64,000 bases of DNA, taken from positions 558,001 through 622,000 of the forward strand of contig NZ_CANMVK010000002.1 of the NCBI RefSeq assembly GCF_947501405.1, written 5' to 3'. Below the pieces are notes generated by a model. That model had not been told where the DNA came from. It saw only the letters and a program-made list of their open reading frames with translations, and did not search any database. The first letter of the stretch is position 1. Each line of letters begins with the position of its first letter. Origin of the DNA: an uncultured Hoeflea sp. (GTDB lineage Bacteria > Pseudomonadota > Alphaproteobacteria > Rhizobiales > Rhizobiaceae). Of the stretch, positions 17,495 through 26,697 are shown piece by piece. The translations under genes were made by a program, and so were the position numbers.

Positions 17495-17529
17495 AGTAAC
17501 CGTATAGTGCGGTAATTGGGAGGTTGAAA

Positions 17530-18780
17530 ATGAAATCGACAAGAGCAACGCTCAAAATGACCGTCGCGGCGCTGGCCGTGATGACCGCCGGTGCGCAGGC
17601 AGCGGATGTGGAGGTCTTGCATTGGTGGACTTCGGGCGGCGAAGCCGCAGCGTTGAATGTCCTCAAGCAAGATCTCGAAGGCCAGAGCATCGGCTGGCAG
17701 GACATGCCGGTGGCCGGCGGCGGTGGCGAGCAGGCCATGACTGTGCTGCGCGCCCGCGTGACCTCGGGCAATGCGCCCACAGCCGTGCAGATGCTAGGCT
17801 TCGACATCACCGATTGGGCAGACCAGGGTGCGCTGGCGGATCTCAACAGCGTGGCCGAGCAGGAAGGTTGGGACGCAGTCGTGCCTGACGCGCTCAAGGC
17901 GTTTTCCAAGCATGACGGCAAGTGGGTGGCTGCGGCCGTCAACGTGCACTCGACCAACTGGGTCTGGGCCAATAAGTCCGTGCTTGAGGCCAATGGCATC
18001 GAAGTTCCGCAAACCTGGGAAGACTTCACGGCCGCACTCGCCAAGCTCAAGGAAGCGGGCATCACCCCGATCGCCCATGGCGGCCAGCCCTGGCAGGATG
18101 CCACCGTGTTTGACGCGGTCGCGATGTCGACCGGCGGCCCCGACTTCTACAAAAAGGCCTTTATCGATCTTGATCCCGAAACACTCGGGTCGGAAACCAT
18201 GGTCGAAGCCTTCAAGCGCATGGACGTCATTCGCGCCAATGTCGATGAGAACTTCTCCGGCCGCGACTGGAACCTGGCGACCGCCATGGTCATCAACGGC
18301 GAAGCCGGTTTCCAGATGATGGGCGACTGGGCCAAGGGCGAATTCCTCAACGCCGACAAGACGCCGGGCGAGGATTTCCTCTGCTTCCGCTTCCCCGGCA
18401 CCCAGGCGCAGGTCACCTTCAACGCTGACCAGTTCGCCATGTTCGATCAGGGCGGCGAAGTCTCCGCCGAGCAGGCAGCACTCGCCAAGGCGATCCTGTC
18501 GCCGTCGTTCCAGTCCGCCTTCAACGTGGTCAAGGGTTCGGTGCCTGCGCGCACCGATGTCAGCGACGAGGCCTTTGACGCTTGCGGCAAGCAGGGCATG
18601 AAGGATCTGGCCGCGGCTGCCTCGAGCGGCAACCTGTTCGGCTCAATGGCCCATGGCCATTCCGCGCCGGCCTCGGTCAAGAACGCCATGTACGACGTCA
18701 TCACCGCGCATTTTAACGGTGAGTACGACGCCGAGACCGCGGCCGCGGAACTTGCGACCGCCGTCGAGCTCGCGCAATAA
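17530..18780 (+). CDS. Sugar ABC transporter substrate-binding protein (416 aa)
   Basis: Periplasmic family 1 solute-binding protein that captures a sugar for the two permeases downstream. A Sec signal peptide ([10 protein letters not shown], hydrophobic core, cleavage after AQA) is followed by [16 protein letters not shown], typical of glucose/mannose-type binding proteins. The ATG at 17530 is preferred over a TTG six bases earlier because GGGAGG abuts the TTG but is well spaced from the ATG. It is first in the operon under the LacI operator. The ligand cannot be read from sequence. Confidence 0.94.
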   Translation: MKSTRATLKMTVAALAVMTAGAQAADVEVLHWWTSGGEAAALNVLKQDLEGQSIGWQDMPVAGGGGEQAMTVLRARVTSGNAPTAVQMLGFDITDWADQGALADLNSVAEQEGWDAVVPDALKAFSKHDGKWVAAAVNVHSTNWVWANKSVLEANGIEVPQTWEDFTAALAKLKEAGITPIAHGGQPWQDATVFDAVAMSTGGPDFYKKAFIDLDPETLGSETMVEAFKRMDVIRANVDENFSGRDWNLATAMVINGEAGFQMMGDWAKGEFLNADKTPGEDFLCFRFPGTQAQVTFNADQFAMFDQGGEVSAEQAALAKAILSPSFQSAFNVVKGSVPARTDVSDEAFDACGKQGMKDLAAAASSGNLFGSMAHGHSAPASVKNAMYDVITAHFNGEYDAETAAAELATAVELAQ

Positions 18781-18855
18781 CCCTCAAGCTTCCCTCCCGG
18801 CGGTCATCGCCGCCGGGAGGGGTGCGCCATCCAATTGCATGAGGGGAGCGGGGCT

Positions 18856-19752
18856 ATGGCCCAGGCCGCCGGCGGTGCGGATTTCAGAACGCGCCTGCAA
18901 CATCTCATACCCAAGATCGTTCTTGCCCCGTCGCTGGCGATGGTGCTGGTGTTTGTTTACGGCTTCATCCTGTTCACGATCTATCTGTCGTTTACCGACA
19001 GCCGGATCCTGCCGAGTTTCAACCTGGTCGGTTTCGAGAACTACGTGAAGCTGTTCAAGCTGAGCCACTGGAGCATCGCGATCACCAATCTCGGTGTTTT
19101 CGCGTTTCTCTATATCTCCATCTGCACGGTGATCGGACTGTTTCTGGCGATCTTCCTGGATCAGAAGATCCGCGGCGAGGGAATGCTCCGGCCGATCTAT
19201 CTCTATCCCATGGCTCTGAGCTTTATCGTCACCGGTACGGCCTGGAAATGGCTGCTCGATCCGGGCATCGGCATTGAGCACACAATGCATCTGTGGGGCT
19301 GGGAGAGTTTCGCCTTCGACTGGATCAAGAACCGCGATTACGCGATCTATACGGTAGTGCTGGCAGCAGTCTGGCAGACCAGCGGCTTTGTTATGGCAAT
19401 GTTTCTGGCCGGCCTGCGCGGCATCGATAACGAGATCCTCAAGGCTGCGCAGATGGACGGCGCATCCAACTGGAACCTCTATCGGCGTATCATCCTGCCG
19501 CAACTGCGCCCGGCGTTTTTATCGGCCTTCGTCATCCTGAGCCACCTTGCCGTCAAATCCTACGATCTGGTGATCGCGCTGACCGGTGGCGGGCCGGGCA
19601 GGGCGACCGAACTTCCGGCCACCTTCATGTATTCCTACACCTTCAGCCGCAACCAGATGGGCATCGGCGCAAGCTCCGCCGTCATCATGCTGATGACCAT
19701 CGCCGCGATCATGGTGCCCTATCTTTACGCCGAACTGCGGGAGAAGAAGTGA
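18856..19752 (+). CDS. Sugar ABC transporter permease, MalF/UgpA type (298 aa)
   Basis: Inner-membrane permease with six predicted membrane segments and the cytoplasmic EAA loop EILKAAQMDGASNWNLYRRI, which docks the ATPase. The start ATG is preceded by GAGGGGAGC; an in-frame TTG upstream has no better site. It joins the second permease in a TGATG overlap. Together they form the import channel for the sugar bound by the preceding protein. Confidence 0.94.
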   Translation: MAQAAGGADFRTRLQHLIPKIVLAPSLAMVLVFVYGFILFTIYLSFTDSRILPSFNLVGFENYVKLFKLSHWSIAITNLGVFAFLYISICTVIGLFLAIFLDQKIRGEGMLRPIYLYPMALSFIVTGTAWKWLLDPGIGIEHTMHLWGWESFAFDWIKNRDYAIYTVVLAAVWQTSGFVMAMFLAGLRGIDNEILKAAQMDGASNWNLYRRIILPQLRPAFLSAFVILSHLAVKSYDLVIALTGGGPGRATELPATFMYSYTFSRNQMGIGASSAVIMLMTIAAIMVPYLYAELREKK

Positions 19753-20633
19753 TGGCCGTGGCTTCGACCGACACCGCCATCCGTACCGGCAACGCCACCC
19801 GGGTCCTGCTCTATCTGGTGCTGCTGCTGTTTGCGCTGTTCTACCTGCTGCCCTTCGGCATCATGGTGCTCAATTCGCTCAAGCCGCTGTCCGAAATCAC
19901 CGGCGGCAACATGATGGCGCTGCCCGAGGTCTGGACCCTCGATGCCTGGCGCAATGCCTGGTCCCAGGCCCAGATCGGCGTCGAGCCGACCGGGTTGCAA
20001 CCCTATTTCTGGAACTCCATCAAGATGGTGGTTCCGGCCGTGGCGATTTCCACGGTGCTCGGCGCGCTCAACGGCTACATCCTTACCAAATGGCGGTTTC
20101 GCGGCGATACCATCCTGTTCGGACTGATGCTGTTTTCCTGCTTCATCCCGTTCCAGATCGTGCTGATCCCGATGGCCCGGATCCTCGGGATCACCGGGCT
20201 TGCGGGTTCCACGGCCGGGCTGGTGCTGGTGCATGTGGTCTACGGCATCGGGTTCTCGACGCTCTATTTCCGCAACTATTATGCGGTGTTTCCAACCGAA
20301 CTGGTGCGCGCGGCGCAGATCGACGGCGCCGGCTTCTTCCGCATCTTCTGGCGCATCATGCTGCCCAGCTCCGGTCCGATCACCGTGGTCTGCGTCATCT
20401 GGCAGTTCACCAACATCTGGAACGACTTCCTGTTCGGCGCCAGCTTCGCGGATTTTGACAGTCAGCCGATGACGGTGGCGCTTAACAACCTGGTCAATTC
20501 CTCCACCGGCGTGAAGGAATACAATGTCCATTTCGCGGGCGCCATCTATGCCGCCCTGCCGACCTTGCTCGTCTATATCGTGGCGGGCCGCTACTTCGTG
20601 CGCGGGCTGATGTCCGGCTCGGTGAAGGGATAA
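19752..20633 (+). CDS. Sugar ABC transporter permease, MalG/UgpE type (293 aa)
   Basis: Second membrane subunit, with about six hydrophobic segments and an EAA loop ELVRAAQIDGAGFFRIFWRI near residue 195. The ATG shares a base with the previous stop. It pairs with the MalF-type permease; the ATPase gene starts three bases after its stop. Confidence 0.94.
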   Translation: MAVASTDTAIRTGNATRVLLYLVLLLFALFYLLPFGIMVLNSLKPLSEITGGNMMALPEVWTLDAWRNAWSQAQIGVEPTGLQPYFWNSIKMVVPAVAISTVLGALNGYILTKWRFRGDTILFGLMLFSCFIPFQIVLIPMARILGITGLAGSTAGLVLVHVVYGIGFSTLYFRNYYAVFPTELVRAAQIDGAGFFRIFWRIMLPSSGPITVVCVIWQFTNIWNDFLFGASFADFDSQPMTVALNNLVNSSTGVKEYNVHFAGAIYAALPTLLVYIVAGRYFVRGLMSGSVKG

Positions 20634-20636
20634 CCC

Positions 20637-21752
20637 ATGAGCTTCCTCAAAATCGAGAACGTCACAAAATCCTATGGCGCGGTCGAAGTGCTGCACCAGG
20701 TCGATATAGATGTCGAGGAAGGCGAGTTCCTGGTGCTCGTCGGCCCCTCGGGCTGTGGCAAATCCACCCTGCTCAACATGATCGCCGGGCTTGAGGAAAT
20801 CTCCAGCGGCGAGATGTCGATCAAGGGACAGGTGATGAACGGCGTGCATCCGTCAAAGCGCAACATCGCCATGGTGTTCCAGTCCTATGCACTCTACCCC
20901 AACATGACGGTGGCGCAAAACATCACCTTCGGGCTGGAGATGCACAATGTCCCCAAGCCGGAGCGGGACGCCGCCATGAACAAGGTCGCCGACATGCTGC
21001 AGATCACGCAGCTGTTGTCGCGCAAACCCGGTCAGCTCTCCGGCGGCCAGCGCCAGCGGGTCGCCATGGGCCGCGCGCTGGTGCGCAATCCCGATGTGTT
21101 TTTGTTTGACGAGCCCCTGTCCAATCTCGACGCCAAGCTGCGCGTCGACATGCGCACCGAGATCAAGAAACTGCACCAGCGGCTCGGCACCACCATTGTC
21201 TATGTCACCCATGACCAGATCGAGGCCATGACGCTGTCGACCCGGATCGCGGTGATGAATGGCGGCTACATCCAGCAATTAGGGACACCCAAGGAAATCT
21301 ACGACAACCCCGCCAACATCTTTGTCGCAAGCTTCATGGGCTCGCCCTCGATGAACCTGCTTGCGGCGACATTGCGCAGCGATGGCGCCAGGACCGCGGT
21401 CGAAATCACCGACTGGGAAGGCAAACCCGTGGTGCTGCCGCTCATGGAGGCGATCACCGACGTTAGTCGCAAGGATGGCGATCGGGTGATCCTGGGCATC
21501 CGCCCCGAAGCGCTGACCGACCCGGATGGCGCCGACCGCAATGCCCGCAATGTGGTCACCGTCAGCAACCGCATTGATGTCACCGAACCCGCAGGCTCCG
21601 ACACCTTCGTCACCACCGTGCTGGCAGGCGGCGATGTGGTTGGCCGCATGCGTGCCGACGCCGCGGTGGTGCCCGGCCAGACCTGCGACTTTGCCGTCAA
21701 CATGGACAAGGCGGTGCTGTTCGACCCCGAGACCGAGATGCGGATCCGTTAG
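20637..21752 (+). CDS. Sugar ABC transporter ATP-binding protein, UgpC/MalK type (371 aa)
   Basis: ATPase that powers the importer. Walker [10 protein letters not shown] at residues 36-44, signature [15 protein letters not shown], Walker [17 protein letters not shown] and the switch His in [10 protein letters not shown] are intact. The C-terminal third is the MalK/UgpC-type TOBE regulatory domain. Length and order fit a complete carbohydrate uptake (CUT1-type) system. It closes the catabolic half of the window. Confidence 0.95.
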   Translation: MSFLKIENVTKSYGAVEVLHQVDIDVEEGEFLVLVGPSGCGKSTLLNMIAGLEEISSGEMSIKGQVMNGVHPSKRNIAMVFQSYALYPNMTVAQNITFGLEMHNVPKPERDAAMNKVADMLQITQLLSRKPGQLSGGQRQRVAMGRALVRNPDVFLFDEPLSNLDAKLRVDMRTEIKKLHQRLGTTIVYVTHDQIEAMTLSTRIAVMNGGYIQQLGTPKEIYDNPANIFVASFMGSPSMNLLAATLRSDGARTAVEITDWEGKPVVLPLMEAITDVSRKDGDRVILGIRPEALTDPDGADRNARNVVTVSNRIDVTEPAGSDTFVTTVLAGGDVVGRMRADAAVVPGQTCDFAVNMDKAVLFDPETEMRIR

Positions 21753-22129
21753 GCTTCCTAGGGGCATGGGCCTTTATGTTGGCCCCGCCTCGATCGCTGG
21801 TTCATCGTTGGACGCCGTCGAACCGGCTTGCAAGATTTGCAGCGGTCTTCTCGGAGGCCCAGGTTTCCAGTGCGGTCTTTACCTTGAAGCCGGGCGCAGG
21901 TGGATCGTGGTTCGACACTTCCGACGGCGTTTCATTGAAGACCAGACGACTGCATATCCCGGCGTTTGCGCGTGTTTGAATTCCCGCGATGCGGCTCAGT
22001 ATTTCATCTTTACCCAGCTTTGCAGTGTTCGCGGCCGCCTGTGAGCTTCGAGCTATTGCTCTCGCATAGGCTAAAGGATATTGGGGGCTGTCATTTCAGT
22101 TACCCTTAGAGATCCCAAGGAGAGCTCGC
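21753..22129. other. Intergenic region with a start-less open frame
   Basis: No intact gene. On the minus strand a frame is open from 22095 down to a stop at 21802-21804 (about 97 codons) with protein-like composition (for example TAKLGKDEILSRIAGI, then KTALETWASEKTAANLASRF), but no ATG, GTG or TTG start was found in it. It may be a decayed gene or carried-over fragment. The right end supplies AAGGAGAG for wbpA. Confidence 0.4.
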
Positions 22130-23479
22130 GTGGAAACGAGAACCACAAACACGATTGATGAAATTCTGGACCGCATTGAATCACGGGATTTCAAAGTCGG
22201 CGTCGTTGGCTTGGGATATGTCGGAATTCCGCTTGTCCTCGTTGCCGTACAGAAAGGTTTCTCGGTCCTCGGATTCGATATTGACGCCCAAAGGGTGGAG
22301 AGCCTCAACACCGGTGTGAGCTCGATCAAGCACATCTCCGACGACAGCATCCGCGACGCCAGGGAATCGGGGAAATTCGAAGCCACCAGTGATTTGTCGC
22401 GATTGGGTGAGGCGGACGCGATCCTGATCGCCGTTCCCACGCCGCTGAGCAAATATCGCGAGCCGGATCTTTCGTTTGTGGTCAAGACGACCGAGGCGAT
22501 CGCCAAGACGCTTCGCAAGGGGCAGTTGATTGTGCTGGAATCGACCACCTATCCCGGCACGACCCAGGAAATCATGCGTCCGATCTTCGAAGCGACCGGA
22601 CTCAAGAGCGGTGAGGATTTCTATCTCGCCTTTTCGCCCGAACGCGAAGACCCGGGCAATCCGGATTTCGGAACAGCGACGATTCCCAAGGTGGTGGGCG
22701 GCGATGGCGCCGATGCGCTGGCTTTGGCTGTTGCCTTGTATTCGAACCTCGTCGTCAAGATCGTTCCCGTGTCCTCCACCGCGACCGCCGAGGCGGTGAA
22801 GCTCACCGAAAACATCTTCCGGTCGGTCAACATTGCTTTGGTCAACGAGCTCAAGGTTGTCTATGAAGCCATGGGCGTTGATGTCTGGGAGGTCATTGAC
22901 GCCGCCAAAACCAAGCCGTTTGGTTTCATGCCATTTTATCCCGGCCCGGGGCTGGGAGGGCACTGCATTCCCATCGATCCCTTCTATCTGACCTGGAAGG
23001 CCCGGGAATTCGACATTTCCACCCGTTTCATCGAACTGGCCGGGCAAATCAACACCCGCATGCCCTATCTCGTTGTCGACAAGCTGGCGGCCGCATTGGA
23101 CGGGCGTTTGGGAGTGGGCCTGACGCGTGCGCGGATCCTGCTTCTCGGTATCGCCTACAAGAAGAACGTCGACGACATGCGCGAAAGCCCGTCCCTCAAG
23201 CTGATCGAGCTGATGGAAGGCCGTGGCGCCACAGTGGACTTCCATGATCCCTATATCGACGTGATCCCGGTGACCCGGGAGCATGCTCCGCTTGCGGGGC
23301 GTCACTCCATCGCGCTGACGGCAAGCAATATTGCAGACTACGATGGTGTCATGATCGCCACCGACCATGACAATGTGGACTACGCTTTGGTTGCCGAGCA
23401 CAGCAAGGTGCTGATCGACACCAGAAACGCGGTCGAAAGGGCGGGCATCCCTGCCGGAGACAATATCTTCAAAGCCTGA
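22130..23479 (+). CDS. wbpA: UDP-N-acetyl-D-glucosamine 6-dehydrogenase, WbpA-like (449 aa)
   Basis: NAD-dependent nucleotide-sugar dehydrogenase that oxidises C6 of UDP-GlcNAc to the uronate in two steps. The Rossmann motif VGLGYVGIPL is near residue 26, and the catalytic Cys279 lies in GPGLGGHCIPIDPFYL. The final domain shows KKNVDDMRESPSLKL. It starts at GTG after AAGGAGAG. It begins the polysaccharide locus and is followed by a WbpE-type aminotransferase, so UDP-GlcNAcA is probably carried on toward a 2,3-diamino uronic acid. A UDP-ManNAc dehydrogenase role is the main alternative, but WbpE, WbpG and WbpI homologues nearby favour WbpA. Confidence 0.93.
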   Translation: METRTTNTIDEILDRIESRDFKVGVVGLGYVGIPLVLVAVQKGFSVLGFDIDAQRVESLNTGVSSIKHISDDSIRDARESGKFEATSDLSRLGEADAILIAVPTPLSKYREPDLSFVVKTTEAIAKTLRKGQLIVLESTTYPGTTQEIMRPIFEATGLKSGEDFYLAFSPEREDPGNPDFGTATIPKVVGGDGADALALAVALYSNLVVKIVPVSSTATAEAVKLTENIFRSVNIALVNELKVVYEAMGVDVWEVIDAAKTKPFGFMPFYPGPGLGGHCIPIDPFYLTWKAREFDISTRFIELAGQINTRMPYLVVDKLAAALDGRLGVGLTRARILLLGIAYKKNVDDMRESPSLKLIELMEGRGATVDFHDPYIDVIPVTREHAPLAGRHSIALTASNIADYDGVMIATDHDNVDYALVAEHSKVLIDTRNAVERAGIPAGDNIFKA

Positions 23480-23560
23480 TCACGCTGCCTGACCACCACT
23501 TACTGAAAACCGGCCTACGGTGCATTGAGGCAAGGCCAGACGCAATCAAGGACGCCGACA

Positions 23561-24715
23561 ATGACTTCTCCAATGAAAATCGAATTCATCGATCTCAAGG
23601 CTCAGCGCGAGCATATCGGCGAGCGCATGGACAAAGCCATTTTGGACGCGGTGAATGAGGGCCGGTACATTCACGGTCCGCAGGTGCGCGAGTTTGAAAC
23701 CAAGCTCGCGGATTTCTGCGGCGCCAAACACGCGATCGGATGTGCCAACGGAACGGATGCGCTGGGCCTGTGTCTCATGACCCTGGGATTGCGGCCGGGC
23801 GATGCCGTGATTTGCCCCAGCTTTACATTTGCCGCGACGGCCGAGGTTGTCGCCTGGCTTGGCGCAACGCCGGTTTTTGCCGAGATTGATGAAGCGACCT
23901 TCAACATCGATCCCAAGGGCCTGGATGCCGCACTCGAGACAGCGGCGCGCGAAGGCCTCAAGGTCAAGGCATTGATCACCGTCGATCTCTTCGGCCAACC
24001 CGCGGACTATGAGCCGATTGAAGCCTTCTGCAAGGCCAATGACCTGGTCTTGATTGCCGATTCCGCCCAGGGTTTCGGAGGCCAGTATCGCGGCCGTGTC
24101 GCCGGATCCATCGGAGATTTGGCGACCACCAGCTTTTTCCCCGCCAAGCCGCTTGGATGCTACGGCGATGGAGGGGCAGTTTTGACCCCTCATGATGAAT
24201 ACAGGGATGTGATCAGGTCACTGCATGTGCATGGCAAGGGGACTGACAAATATGACAATGCCCGCATCGGTGTGAACTCGCGCCTCGATACGCTTCAAGC
24301 CGCGATATTGCTCGAAAAGATCGCGGTCTTTGGAGACGAGATCGCAAAACGCCAGATCGTGGCGGAGCGCTATGCTGACGGGCTTGCCGGTGTGGTTCGG
24401 ACACCAAAAGTTTTGGACGATTGCGTATCCACTTGGGCGCAGTACGTCGTTCGGGTGCCCGAGGACAAGCGGGACGCGATGATTGAAGCCCTCAAGGCGA
24501 AATCTGTTCCCACTGCTGTGTACTATCCAAAGCCCCTGCATCAGCAGACCGCCTACAAGCGTTTTCCGGTGAGCGGAAACGGGCTTCCGATTTCCGAACG
24601 AACCTCGCGGCAGGTGATCGCGCTGCCGATGCATCCCTACCTCGAGGAGTCCGTGCAGGACTACATCATCGATGCCGTGCGCGTTGTGGCGACGGATTTG
24701 GGCATAGCGGATTGA
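23561..24715 (+). CDS. wbpE: DegT/DnrJ/EryC1 aminotransferase, WbpE-like (384 aa)
   Basis: PLP-dependent aminotransferase predicted to convert a 3-keto UDP-GlcNAc uronate to the 3-amino sugar. The opening KIEFIDLKAQREHI, the block CANGTDALGLCLMTLG and the Schiff-base Lys196 in FFPAKPLGCYGDGG closely follow Pseudomonas aeruginosa WbpE, as does GVNSRLDTLQAAILL. AAGGA precedes the chosen ATG. It is next to wbpA. The 3-keto substrate needs a WbpB-type dehydrogenase; none is adjacent, and the Gfo/Idh protein at 62007 is the only candidate seen in the window. Confidence 0.92.
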   Translation: MTSPMKIEFIDLKAQREHIGERMDKAILDAVNEGRYIHGPQVREFETKLADFCGAKHAIGCANGTDALGLCLMTLGLRPGDAVICPSFTFAATAEVVAWLGATPVFAEIDEATFNIDPKGLDAALETAAREGLKVKALITVDLFGQPADYEPIEAFCKANDLVLIADSAQGFGGQYRGRVAGSIGDLATTSFFPAKPLGCYGDGGAVLTPHDEYRDVIRSLHVHGKGTDKYDNARIGVNSRLDTLQAAILLEKIAVFGDEIAKRQIVAERYADGLAGVVRTPKVLDDCVSTWAQYVVRVPEDKRDAMIEALKAKSVPTAVYYPKPLHQQTAYKRFPVSGNGLPISERTSRQVIALPMHPYLEESVQDYIIDAVRVVATDLGIAD

Positions 24716-24744
24716 GGGTCGAACGCGGGCTAAAGTAACGGAGT

Positions 24745-24870
24745 GGTCTCAACCGGATACAGGTGCCGCTCAATTGCGGCCGCTGCTTTTGAGTTGGATT
24801 GACATGCATCATCCATATGGCTAGTCATCAGTCGCGGAATGGGTGGGCTTGGTTTAGTCGGTTGAGACTA
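24745..24870. repeat. Inverted repeats flanking a candidate promoter
   Basis: GGTCTCAACCG at 24745-24755 is matched in inverted orientation by CGGTTGAGAC at 24859-24868, giving a perfect 10-bp core that extends to 12 of 13 bases. The arms are about 100 bases apart and enclose a TTGACA promoter facing the wbpG operon. This arrangement would allow inversion, but no recombinase gene is seen in the window. Confidence 0.45.
24799..24827 (+). promoter_or_regulatory. Candidate promoter for the wbpG-hisH-hisF-wzx operon
   Basis: TTGACA at 24799-24804 and TAGTCA at 24822-24827, 17-base spacer. The -10 is only a fair match. It lies between the two inverted repeats, about 100 bases before wbpG. Confidence 0.4.
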
Positions 24871-24926
24871 CGTGCCGTTTCCCCGAATCATCAACAGTTG
24901 CGGATTAAAATAGTGAAGGCCTTTGG

Positions 24927-26084
24927 ATGACTTCCTACGCCAGCAGTTCTAAACGACCTTACCAGATATGCACCAATTGCATCATGGATACGTCGGACTC
25001 GAAAATCACCTTCGATTCAGATGGGGTTTGTGAGTATTGCAACAACTACCGCACGAATATCCTTCCCAACTGGCATACGGATGAACGTGGTGCACGGTTC
25101 ATTGCTGCTGAAGTCGAGAAGATCAAGAAGGCCGGCGAAGGCAAGCCTCATGACTGCATCATAGGCATCAGCGGTGGCGTTGACAGCTCCTACGTCGTTC
25201 ACCTCGCCAAGGCTGTTTTCGGCCTCCGCCCGCTCTTGTTTCATGTCGATGCGGGGTGGAATTCACAGCAGGCCGTGCACAATATTGAATGCCTCGTCGA
25301 CAAGCTGGGCCTCGACCTGCACACCGAGGTTGTCAACTGGCAGGAGATGCGTGATCTCCAACTGGCGTATTTCAAGGCGGGGGTCCCGCATCTCGATACG
25401 CCGCAGGACCATGCCTTCTTTGCGGGGCTCTACAATTTCGCGGAGAAGAACGGCGTCAAGCACATTCTGACCGGCGCCAATTACTCGACCGAGTGCGTGC
25501 GCGAGCCGCTTGAATGGCACTACCACGCGTCCGACCGGCGCAACATGCTTGATATCCACCGCAAGTTCGGCACCCGGCCGCTGAAGTCGTTTCCGACCAC
25601 CGACATTTTCACCTACAAGATTTATTATAATCTTTTCAGGGGTGTAAAGGTGGTCAAGCCACTCAATCACGTGCCCTATATAAAGGAAGACGCGATCAAT
25701 CTGCTGGTCGATGAATATGGCTGGCAGCGCTATGCTCACAAGCATTACGAATCGCGTTTCACGCGCTTTTACGAAGGCTATTGGTTGCCCAAGAAGTTCG
25801 GTTACGACAAACGGCGGGCGCACTACTCCAGCCTGATCCTGACGGGTCAGGTGACGCGGGAGGAGGCGCTTCAAGTTCTCGCGACCGACCCCTACACGCC
25901 GGAAGACGTGGCCCGGGATATGGAGTTCGTCGCCAACAAGCTCGGGATTACGGTGGAAGAATTGCAGGGCTATATGGAGCTGCCCAACAAGACCTACCGG
26001 GATTATGCAAACGCAATGACCTTCATCGATCTGGGCACCAAAGTGTTCCGGAAGCTTGGTCTGCAACGGTCTGTGATGCGATGA
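24927..26084 (+). CDS. wbpG: N-acetyl sugar amidotransferase, WbpG-like (385 aa)
   Basis: Adenine-nucleotide alpha-hydrolase-fold enzyme that, with a HisH/HisF-like ammonia supply, converts an N-acetyl group of a nucleotide sugar to acetamidino. The PP-loop SGGVDSS is at residues 82-88. A zinc-ribbon-like pair CTNC (15-18) and CEYC (35-38) opens the protein. Motifs HVDAGWNSQQAV and LTGANYSTECVREP are typical of WbpG. The start ATG follows GAAGGCC weakly. Its stop overlaps hisH (ATGA), and hisF follows, the same trio as in P. aeruginosa O5 where it acts on a mannuronic acid derivative. Confidence 0.94.
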   Translation: MTSYASSSKRPYQICTNCIMDTSDSKITFDSDGVCEYCNNYRTNILPNWHTDERGARFIAAEVEKIKKAGEGKPHDCIIGISGGVDSSYVVHLAKAVFGLRPLLFHVDAGWNSQQAVHNIECLVDKLGLDLHTEVVNWQEMRDLQLAYFKAGVPHLDTPQDHAFFAGLYNFAEKNGVKHILTGANYSTECVREPLEWHYHASDRRNMLDIHRKFGTRPLKSFPTTDIFTYKIYYNLFRGVKVVKPLNHVPYIKEDAINLLVDEYGWQRYAHKHYESRFTRFYEGYWLPKKFGYDKRRAHYSSLILTGQVTREEALQVLATDPYTPEDVARDMEFVANKLGITVEELQGYMELPNKTYRDYANAMTFIDLGTKVFRKLGLQRSVMR

Positions 26085-26695
26085 TCGGCGTTGTTGATTA
26101 CGGTCTGGGAAACGTTCAGGCCTTTTTGACCGCTTACCGGCGCATGAATATCCCGGCTTTTGCCGCCAAGGTTCCCGATGAATTGCTCAAGGCGTCGAAG
26201 ATCATTCTTCCCGGGGTCGGTTCGTACGACCACGCGATGGATCTCCTCAATCAATCAGGATTGAAAGAGCCCTTGCTGGCCCAGGCCAAATCCGGCGAGG
26301 TGCCGATCTTGGGTGTTTGCGTTGGCATGCAGATTTTGGCCGACGGAAGCGACGAAGGCGTTGAATCAGGGCTCGGCCTGGTGCCGGGCCGGGTCAGGGC
26401 TCTGGTCTCCCAGCCCGATTTGTCGCATCTGCCAATGCCCCACATGGGCTGGAACGATGTTCAGCCAATGGACGGCATGCCCCTGTTCGCCGGACTGGAA
26501 GACGCGCCGCGTTTCTATTTCCTCCATTCTTACTTTTATGACTGCGCGGATGAAGCGGACGTTGCGGCACATGTGACCTACGGCAAGGCCTTCTGTTGCG
26601 CAGTGCGCAGCGGCAATGTCTTCGGGGTCCAGTTTCATCCTGAAAAGAGCCATGGTTTTGGCTCGCGCCTGCTGCGCAACTTTGCGGAACTGTGA
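26081..26695 (+). CDS. hisH: HisH-type glutamine amidotransferase subunit, accessory (204 aa)
   Basis: Class I glutaminase that releases ammonia for the partner synthase. Catalytic triad Cys80 (GVCVGMQ), His186 and Glu188 (FGVQFHPEKS) is complete. It overlaps wbpG by four bases and is followed two bases later by a HisF paralogue. The location inside a polysaccharide locus and the altered HisF indicate a role in making an acetamidino sugar, not histidine. Confidence 0.93.
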   Translation: MIGVVDYGLGNVQAFLTAYRRMNIPAFAAKVPDELLKASKIILPGVGSYDHAMDLLNQSGLKEPLLAQAKSGEVPILGVCVGMQILADGSDEGVESGLGLVPGRVRALVSQPDLSHLPMPHMGWNDVQPMDGMPLFAGLEDAPRFYFLHSYFYDCADEADVAAHVTYGKAFCCAVRSGNVFGVQFHPEKSHGFGSRLLRNFAEL

Positions 26696-26697
26696 CA

